DNA from: an uncultured Bartonella sp.
GTDB taxonomy: Bacteria; Pseudomonadota; Alphaproteobacteria; Rhizobiales; Rhizobiaceae
DNA: 64,000 bases
Direction of reading: 5' to 3'
Assembly (NCBI GenBank): GCA_946478235.1
Contig: CAMLBF010000001.1
Coordinates: forward strand, 186,001 to 250,000
Part shown: positions 58,544-64,000 of the stretch, one piece after another
Layout of the letters: each line of letters begins with the position of its first letter
Position numbering within the stretch: position 1 is the stretch's first letter
The notes under the pieces: model-generated
The model's input: the letters and a program-made list of their open reading frames with translations, nothing else
Told to the model about the DNA's origin: nothing
The model's database searches: none
Position numbers and translations under genes: made by a program

Positions 58544-59626
58544 TTAAACAGCTTCGCTCTCTTCTTGGGCATCAGGGCCACCGTTTTCCAAAAGCTCTGC
58601 AGCAATTAAACCGGCATTCTGACGCAATGCAGTTTCGATTTCTTCTGCAACTTCTTTATTATCGCGCAAAAACTGTTTTGCATTTTCACGCCCCTGCCCG
58701 AGACGCTGTGAATTATATGAAAACCATGCACCAGATTTTTCAACAACACCAACTTTTACGCCTAAATCAATAAGCTCACCAAGTTTGGAAATACCTTCAC
58801 CATACATGATATCAAATTCAACCTGCTTGAATGGAGGAGCAAGCTTGTTTTTTACCACTTTTACACGTGTTTGATTACCAACAACCTCATCACGATCTTT
58901 AATCGAGCCAATGCGGCGGATATCCAAACGAACAGAAGCATAAAACTTCAAGGCATTTCCGCCTGTTGTCGTCTCAGGCGAACCAAACATAACACCAATT
59001 TTCATACGAATTTGGTTGATAAATATCACCATACAATTCGAACGGGATATCGACGCTGTCAACTTTCTTAAAGCTTGGCTCATTAGTCGTGCTTGCAAAC
59101 CTGGAAGATTATCGCCCATTTCCCCTTCAATTTCCGCACGCGGTGTAAGAGCAGCAACAGAGTCAACAACCAACACATCAACAGCACCGGAGCGAACAAG
59201 CGTATCGGTTATTTCCAATGCTTGTTCACCAGTATCAGGTTGTGAAATCAAAAGATTTTCTAAATCAACGCCAAGTTTACGGGCATAAACCGGATCCAAA
59301 GCATGTTCAGCATCAATAAAAGCACAAATGCCACCGCGCTTTTGAGCCTCTGCAACCGTATGGAGTGCCAAAGTTGTTTTACCTGAACTTTCAGGCCCAT
59401 AAATTTCAACTATACGCCCTTTTGGTAATCCACCAACACCAAGGGCAATATCAAGCGATAGTGAACCTGTTGGTATCGTCTCAATTTCTACTACCTGCTT
59501 GTTTTCGCCAAGACGCATAATCGAGCCTTTGCCAAACGAGCGTTCAATCTGGGAAAGTGCGGCATCCAGAGCTTTTGATTTATCCACTGTTTTATCCTCA
59601 ACGAGTCGCAATGTATTCTGAGCCAT
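58544..59626 (-). CDS. recA: Recombinase A
   Basis: 360 residues. The ATPase drives strand exchange and LexA self-cleavage. Walker A is [13 protein letters not shown], followed by [28 protein letters not shown], and the DNA-binding loop [20 protein letters not shown]. It is complete with an acidic C-terminus. A LexA-type box lies 125 bases upstream on the same regulatory stretch. Confidence 0.98.
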   Translation of the reverse strand: MAQNTLRLVEDKTVDKSKALDAALSQIERSFGKGSIMRLGENKQVVEIETIPTGSLSLDIALGVGGLPKGRIVEIYGPESSGKTTLALHTVAEAQKRGGICAFIDAEHALDPVYARKLGVDLENLLISQPDTGEQALEITDTLVRSGAVDVLVVDSVAALTPRAEIEGEMGDNLPGLQARLMSQALRKLTASISRSNCMVIFINQIRMKIGVMFGSPETTTGGNALKFYASVRLDIRRIGSIKDRDEVVGNQTRVKVVKNKLAPPFKQVEFDIMYGEGISKLGELIDLGVKVGVVEKSGAWFSYNSQRLGQGRENAKQFLRDNKEVAEEIETALRQNAGLIAAELLENGGPDAQEESEAV

Positions 59627-59750
59627 CTTACACTAACCTTTTCTATGACTTGAAGCAAATATAGCCAGTTTTACGTAACTATTTTGTACACTATTTGTTC
59701 TTACTTTGCAAGACATCTAACATACTGTTTTAAAAAGTTTTTTCAATTTT

Positions 59751-59765
59751 GTTCTTTTATTGTTC
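59751..59765 (-). promoter_or_regulatory. LexA (SOS) box before recA
   Basis: On the plus strand GTTCTTTTATTGTTC, an exact GTTC-N7-GTTC site. A second, imperfect one (GTAC-N7-GTTC) lies at 59686-59700. Both stand upstream of recA. Confidence 0.7.
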
Positions 59766-59788
59766 GCGATGTTTGATTTGGTACACAT

Positions 59789-59815
59789 TAAAAAACGCCG
59801 CATATAGCGGCGTTT
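59789..59815 (-). terminator. Rho-independent terminator of the OmpA-like lipoprotein gene
   Basis: AAACGCCGC and GCGGCGTTT (59793-59815) with a 5-base loop, followed on the minus strand by TTTTTT. It lies 26 bases after the gene and before the recA promoter region. Confidence 0.9.
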
Positions 59816-59841
59816 CCAATTGAACTTTTGAGCGATGTGAA

Positions 59842-60513
59842 TCAGTAACCGTTTTCGCGCAGTGGTGAAATCTGGATTTCTACGCGGCGGTTTTGCGAAC
59901 GTCCTTCTGCTGTTCCATTTGAAGCAATTGGATTGGCTGGACCATATCCTTGAACGGATAGCCGTCGTCCATCAATACCCTGACTATTCAGGTAATTGGC
60001 AACTGACAATGCGCGACGCTGCGACAAATCTTGGTTGTGTTGTAAACTTCCGGTTGAATCTGTGAAACCGCCAACATCAACCAACGACTTGTTAAACTTC
60101 TTCAACACAATAGCCACAGAATTGAGAACTGGGTAAAATTGCTGTCTAACTGCATCCTGATCTGTATTGAATGTAATATTACCTGGCATATTCAACCGAA
60201 TTTGGTCGCCATAGCGCGTGACAGACACGCCTGTTCCCTGAAGTTGCGCACGAAGTTCAGCTTCTTGACGATCCATATAATTGCCAATAAGTCCACCACC
60301 AAGAGCACCAACACCAGCACCGATAAGAACTGCATTTCTTTGGGCGCGACTTGAGCCACCAACCATAAGCCCACCCAATGCACCAGCAACAGCACCAATT
60401 GTTGCACCACTAGCCGTTTTTGAAACCTGAGTTTCGCCGGTATATGGATTAGTTGTTGTACATGCTGCCAAAAAGCTTCCGGACAGGACGAGTATGCCTA
60501 ACTTTTTCAACAT
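59842..60513 (-). CDS. OmpA-family peptidoglycan-associated lipoprotein
   Basis: About 223 residues from ATG 60513, with GGAG upstream; the longer frame to 60585 is not supported. Signal peptide with lipobox LAAC (Cys18). Then a glycine-zipper region (ASGATIGAVAGALGGLMVGG and VGALGGGLIGNYMD). The C-terminal OmpA domain has GGFTDSTGSLQHNQDLS and RRLSVQGYGPANPIAS, which binds peptidoglycan. It resembles YiaD-type proteins of Brucella and Rhizobium. Confidence 0.9.
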   Translation of the reverse strand: MLKKLGILVLSGSFLAACTTTNPYTGETQVSKTASGATIGAVAGALGGLMVGGSSRAQRNAVLIGAGVGALGGGLIGNYMDRQEAELRAQLQGTGVSVTRYGDQIRLNMPGNITFNTDQDAVRQQFYPVLNSVAIVLKKFNKSLVDVGGFTDSTGSLQHNQDLSQRRALSVANYLNSQGIDGRRLSVQGYGPANPIASNGTAEGRSQNRRVEIQISPLRENGY

Positions 60514-60621
60514 AGTTTGTTTTCTCCACTTTAAAGAACTGTAAAATCTCCAAATGGAGATTATTGTTGTTTTGAAACTATGCATTCCAAAACTAAATTG
60601 TCACTTTCAAGGCAAACCAAT

Positions 60622-61941
60622 TTAATGTTCGCCTTGCCGCTCCTTACGCAATCTTGCCCACCATTCCAAACGTTTTTTTATTTCTCTTTCAAAACCACGC
60701 TCTGGTGGCGCATAAAATTGTTTATGCCCCATTTTATCCGGAAAATATTCCTGACCGGAAAAAGCATCGGGTTCATCGTGATCATAACGATATCCTTCAT
60801 TATAACCTTCTTGCTTCATTAATTTGGTTGGAGCATTGAGTATGTGTTTTGGTGGCAAAAGCGAACCATTTTCACGCGCAGCGCGCATTGCTGTATTAAA
60901 TGCCATATATGCCGCGTTGGATTTAGGTGCTGTTGCAACATAAATACAAGCTTGCGCCAATGCCAACTCTCCCTCTGGTGAGCCGAGGTAATCATATGCG
61001 TCCTTTGCAGCATTGCATATAACTAAAGCTTGAGGATCTGCCATACCAATATCCTCAACCGCCATACGAACAAGCCGTCTTCCTATATAGTGCGGATTTT
61101 CACCAGCATCCAACATACGACAAAAATAGTATAAAGCTGCATCGGGATCTGATCCACGCACTGATTTGTGTAAAGCCGATATCAGATTGTAATGGCCGTC
61201 TTGCCCTTTATCATAAATCGCCGCGCGACGCTGAATAACCTTCTGCAGGGTATCAGGCGTGAATATTTCATCAGCCCTTGCCGAGCGCCATATTTCCTCG
61301 GCCAATGTTAACACCGCACGTCCATCACCATCGGCCATGCGTACCAATAGTTTGCGCGCATCATCGTCAACGGGAAGATTCCGATTTTCAATTTTTTCCG
61401 CACGCCTCAAAAGAAGCAATAAGCTATTTTCATCCAATGAATGAAAAGTCAAAACTCTCGAGCGTGATAAAAGAGCAGCATTTAATTCAAATGAAGGATT
61501 TTCAGTTGTAGCTCCTACCAATATGACAGTGCCGTCTTCCATCACGGGCAAAAAACTATCTTGTTGTGCGCGATTAAAACGATGAATCTCATCGACAAAC
61601 AATAGAGTTTGTTTTCCGGACATTTGCCGCGCACGAGCACTTTCAAATACTTTTTTTAACTCCGCTACCCCAGTAAAAATGGCCGACACCTGCTCAAACG
61701 CCAACTTTGTTTCATTGGCTAACAAACGCGCAACTGTCGTTTTACCTGTGCCGGGTGGCCCCCAGAAAATCATTGAACCTATCGAGCCCGAGGCAATCAT
61801 TCTTGTTAAAGCACCATCTTCACCAGTCAGATGTTCCTGACCAATCACATCATTAAGACAATGGGGACGCATCCGTTCTGCTAATGGACGTGTGCTTTCA
61901 ATCTTTGGATCCGGTGTAACGGAGAATAAATCACTACTCAA
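60622..61941 (-). CDS. rarA: Replication-associated recombination protein A (RarA/MgsA)
   Basis: 439 residues from TTG 61941, with AGAGGTG upstream. An AAA+ ATPase at stalled replication forks: Walker A IFWGPPGTGKTTVARLL at about 57-73, Walker B LLFVDEIHRFN, sensor GATTENPSFE. The C-terminal helical domain has DPDAALYYFCRMLDAGEN and the late PPKHILNAPTKLMKQEGY. It is 12 bases downstream of the Deg protease, so the two share a transcript. Confidence 0.95.
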   Translation of the reverse strand: MSSDLFSVTPDPKIESTRPLAERMRPHCLNDVIGQEHLTGEDGALTRMIASGSIGSMIFWGPPGTGKTTVARLLANETKLAFEQVSAIFTGVAELKKVFESARARQMSGKQTLLFVDEIHRFNRAQQDSFLPVMEDGTVILVGATTENPSFELNAALLSRSRVLTFHSLDENSLLLLLRRAEKIENRNLPVDDDARKLLVRMADGDGRAVLTLAEEIWRSARADEIFTPDTLQKVIQRRAAIYDKGQDGHYNLISALHKSVRGSDPDAALYYFCRMLDAGENPHYIGRRLVRMAVEDIGMADPQALVICNAAKDAYDYLGSPEGELALAQACIYVATAPKSNAAYMAFNTAMRAARENGSLLPPKHILNAPTKLMKQEGYNEGYRYDHDEPDAFSGQEYFPDKMGHKQFYAPPERGFEREIKKRLEWWARLRKERQGEH

Positions 61942-61953
61942 AAAAACACCTCT

Positions 61954-63348
61954 TTAGCGCACAAACTGCCGAATCAACACACCGTTGCGTTCAAACTCCA
62001 ATTGCCAAATACGTGGTTGAGATTTTGACAAAATAGATTTCAAATCAGAAACGTTTTGTATCACCTTTCCATTCACGGCATGAATAACATCACCAGCCTG
62101 AAATACACCAAATGCATTAATATTGCTATCGACGTCAATCACAACAATACCTTTTGTATCTGGAGAAAGATGAAAACGCCGTGTATTTTGCGGAATTAGG
62201 TTTGTTACCTCGATGCCTGAGAACGGGTTATTGCCGCCAATTTTTTCAGGTTTCATAAGTTGATTTTCAGGTATCGCTGTCAATAAAATTGCTGTTTTTT
62301 CAACTTTCCCGTTTCTTAAATATTCCAAGTCGAGATTATGACCAATTCCGGTCGTCATCAATCGATAACCAAGACTATCTGGATTATCTATCTTCACATT
62401 TTGCGCTTTTAAGATAACATCGCCAATTTTTAGTCCTGCTTTTTCAGCTGGGCTATTTTGTTCAATATCAGTTACTAGCGCACCGTAAGGTTGCTCCATG
62501 CCAAGTCCTTCAGCGACATCTGCAGTGACCGTTTGAAATGATGCCCCAACATATGGCGCGTCAAAAGTTTTATCTCCGCGTTTAACTGCATCAATTACCG
62601 CTTTTACAAGATTTGCCGGTATTGCAAAACCGATACCCACAGATCCACCCGAACGAGAGTAAATCGCAGTATTAATGCCAATAAGTTCACCCTTCATATC
62701 AATGAGTGCACCGCCTGAATTACCTGGATTAATTGCTGCATCTGTTTGAATAAAAAAGTCAAAGTCAGAAATTCCAACGCGGGTACGCGCTTGAGCCGAA
62801 ACTATACCGCTTGTAACGGTTTGACCAACCCCAAATGGATTGCCTACCGCTAAAACAAGATCCCCTACTTCAACTGAATCCGAATCCCCAAGTGATAAAA
62901 CTGAAAAAGGCGCTCCTTTCGGTGTAATCTTCAACACAGCAATATCAGTCGCTTCATCCTTAAGCTTGACTGTGCTTTCAAATTCTCTACCGTCTGAAAG
63001 TGCAACTTTTATTTCATCTGCATCACGGATAACATGGTAGTTGGTTACAATAAGGCCGCTAGCATCAACAATAACACCAGATCCTAACGAAGATTGTTTA
63101 CGGGTCGGTCTATCCGGTATTGAACGACCAAAAAATTGCTCAAAAAATGGATCACCTTGAAATGGGGAACGCGCGGGTACTTTTCGCGCTGCATAAACAT
63201 TGACCACCGACGGAATGGTCTTTTTTACTAATGGAGCAAAAGTTAGTTTAATTTCCGTTTGAGATTGCGGAACATCAGCTTGCCCCCCTATTGGGAACGA
63301 TAGCGCAAATAGGCCGCAAACTATAATTGTCCAAATAGATTTTTTCAT
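61954..63348 (-). CDS. Deg/HtrA-family periplasmic serine protease (Do-like)
   Basis: 464 residues from ATG 63348, with GAGGAA upstream; a TTG at 63360 overlaps it. The signal peptide is KKSIWTIIVCGLFALSFPIG, cut near GQA. The trypsin-like triad is visible: His in VTNYHVI, Asp in ATDIAVLKI, Ser in NPGNSGGALID. Two PDZ domains follow (about GVLVTDIEQNSPAEK-like ALVTDIEQNSPAEKAGL and a degenerate one near GIVVIDVDSNINAFG). It degrades or refolds damaged envelope proteins. No Cpx/sigma-E site could be seen. Confidence 0.93.
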   Translation of the reverse strand: MKKSIWTIIVCGLFALSFPIGGQADVPQSQTEIKLTFAPLVKKTIPSVVNVYAARKVPARSPFQGDPFFEQFFGRSIPDRPTRKQSSLGSGVIVDASGLIVTNYHVIRDADEIKVALSDGREFESTVKLKDEATDIAVLKITPKGAPFSVLSLGDSDSVEVGDLVLAVGNPFGVGQTVTSGIVSAQARTRVGISDFDFFIQTDAAINPGNSGGALIDMKGELIGINTAIYSRSGGSVGIGFAIPANLVKAVIDAVKRGDKTFDAPYVGASFQTVTADVAEGLGMEQPYGALVTDIEQNSPAEKAGLKIGDVILKAQNVKIDNPDSLGYRLMTTGIGHNLDLEYLRNGKVEKTAILLTAIPENQLMKPEKIGGNNPFSGIEVTNLIPQNTRRFHLSPDTKGIVVIDVDSNINAFGVFQAGDVIHAVNGKVIQNVSDLKSILSKSQPRIWQLEFERNGVLIRQFVR

Positions 63349-64000
63349 TGTGTTCCTCAATATCCGGCAGTCCTCGACGACACATATTATACTTAAAAAT
63401 TATGTAAGCAGTCACATTACTTCTTTGTTAGGTTTGATTCTGGCAACATAAAGATATGGTAATGGAAATAAATCACACCTTAGTGTTTTAAAGGCTCAGC
63501 ATGGTCAATTTTCGATTTTCCTAAACAAAGCAAGCTTGATTTCGTTTGTTTTGTTAAATTTCTCAACGAGAAAAAATAAGAATATCGAAGTGAACAGCTA
63601 TCGATAGGTTTTCCATCAAAACTTATCCCAGTCTTCTGTGCCTCAATATATCTTTCCTGAAATATCAATCCCAAAAGCCACCCTAATAATATTCAGGCAC
63701 ACCACATATTGGTAGATAACAACAGTGATTGCAACCAAGCTGTGGAAACACCCATCAAAAACCAAATCTTTAATAAAACACATTCAAACTAAGCAATTAA
63801 TATATCACGTAGAAACCCACTCTGGTGTCACTCTATTGAACAATAGCGAGAAAACTTGACTTCATTCTTATGTCGCAAGATTTACGGGATCCAATTAAAA
63901 AACTGACGCTAAGCAGTTCGTTTTGAAATGCATAGTTTTCAAGATTGCGCCAATAATCCACCGGCATATTCTAAATGCTAGCTCAATATCTATCTTCAGC
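63349..64000. other. 652-bp region upstream of the Deg protease, no gene seen
   Basis: No gene with a start, ribosome site and family resemblance was found on either strand. A 64-codon minus-strand ORF (63480-63674) has ordinary composition but no ribosome site or known motif, so I leave it out. The stretch is AT-rich and should hold the deg-rarA promoter. It may also hold the start of a gene reaching beyond the window. Confidence 0.5.

Noticed and set aside
63480-63674. 64-codon minus-strand ORF near the right end
   Set aside because: No ribosome site, no recognisable motif, ordinary length for chance in this composition.
60570-63930. Shared stretch GTTTTGAAATGCATAG near 63910 (plus) and a similar one near 60590 (minus)
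   Set aside because: Similarity does not extend beyond about 20 bases, and with three mismatches such matches are expected by chance in 64 kb.

Overview
The window looks like chromosome of a low-GC (about 40% by eye) alphaproteobacterium of the Rhizobiales, close to the Bartonellaceae/Brucellaceae. The reasons are the gene order tgt-queA-ppiB-ppiA-coaD-gyrA-marC-ssb-uvrA, an Omp2-type rhizobial porin, a cyclic-glucan exporter (NdvA/ChvA type), an ATP12 chaperone, glnB-glnA, and SOS boxes of the alphaproteobacterial form GTTC-N7-GTTC. A large cobalamin locus argues against the strongly reduced, blood-borne Bartonella.

Layout. (1) 1-5390: the end of a prophage or phage remnant, with a tail-collar fibre gene, a tail-fibre assembly gene, a decayed membrane gene, and a two-gene glycosyltransferase module of the serotype-conversion kind. 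(2) 5391-6660: a decayed phage stretch holding a multiply broken lysozyme/endolysin and an interrupted minus-strand reading frame. (3) 6667-10573: an accessory module of exported cupin, FAD monooxygenase, TetR regulator and MFS efflux pump. Near-identical 16-bp palindromic operators stand before the cupin and the pump. (4) 10746-13971: DUF486 membrane protein, icd, and an MFS pump. (5) 13980-31009: cobalamin locus with cobD, cobB, cobA, cbiD, cobK, cobM, cobE, cobO, cobN, cobW, cobP and cobQ, interspersed with an MFS pump, a TerB-like protein, a TSUP permease and a half-size EamA protein. (6) 31400-63348: conserved core: LLM oxidoreductase, tgt, queA, two cyclophilins, coaD, gyrA, marC, ssb, uvrA, porin, nnr, glnB-glnA, ohr, ATP12, HAD, rluC, ndvA, alaS, recA, OmpA lipoprotein, rarA and a Deg protease.

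How the genes work together. The cobalamin genes cover SUMT (CobA), C11 and C1 methylation (CobM, CbiD), C19 reduction (CobK), a,c-amidation (CobB), cobalt insertion (CobN, CobW), adenosylation (CobO), remaining amidations (CobQ), and aminopropanol and nucleotide-loop steps (CobD, CobP). CobI, CobJ, CobH, CobL, CobS, CobT, CobC, CobU and CobV are not in the window. cobP-cobW-cobN-cobO-eamA is one tightly coupled minus-strand unit. glnB-glnA is preceded by a sigma-54 type -24/-12 element. uvrA and recA each carry a LexA-type box.

Most notable: the TetR operator pair; a diverged 271-bp tandem duplication covering the convergent 3' ends of ndvA and alaS; a queuine tRNA-ribosyltransferase lacking three of its four usual zinc ligands; an alanine at the quinolone-critical position of GyrA; and the phage endolysin pseudogene. 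No tRNA, rRNA, CRISPR array, intact insertion sequence or B12 riboswitch was recognised.
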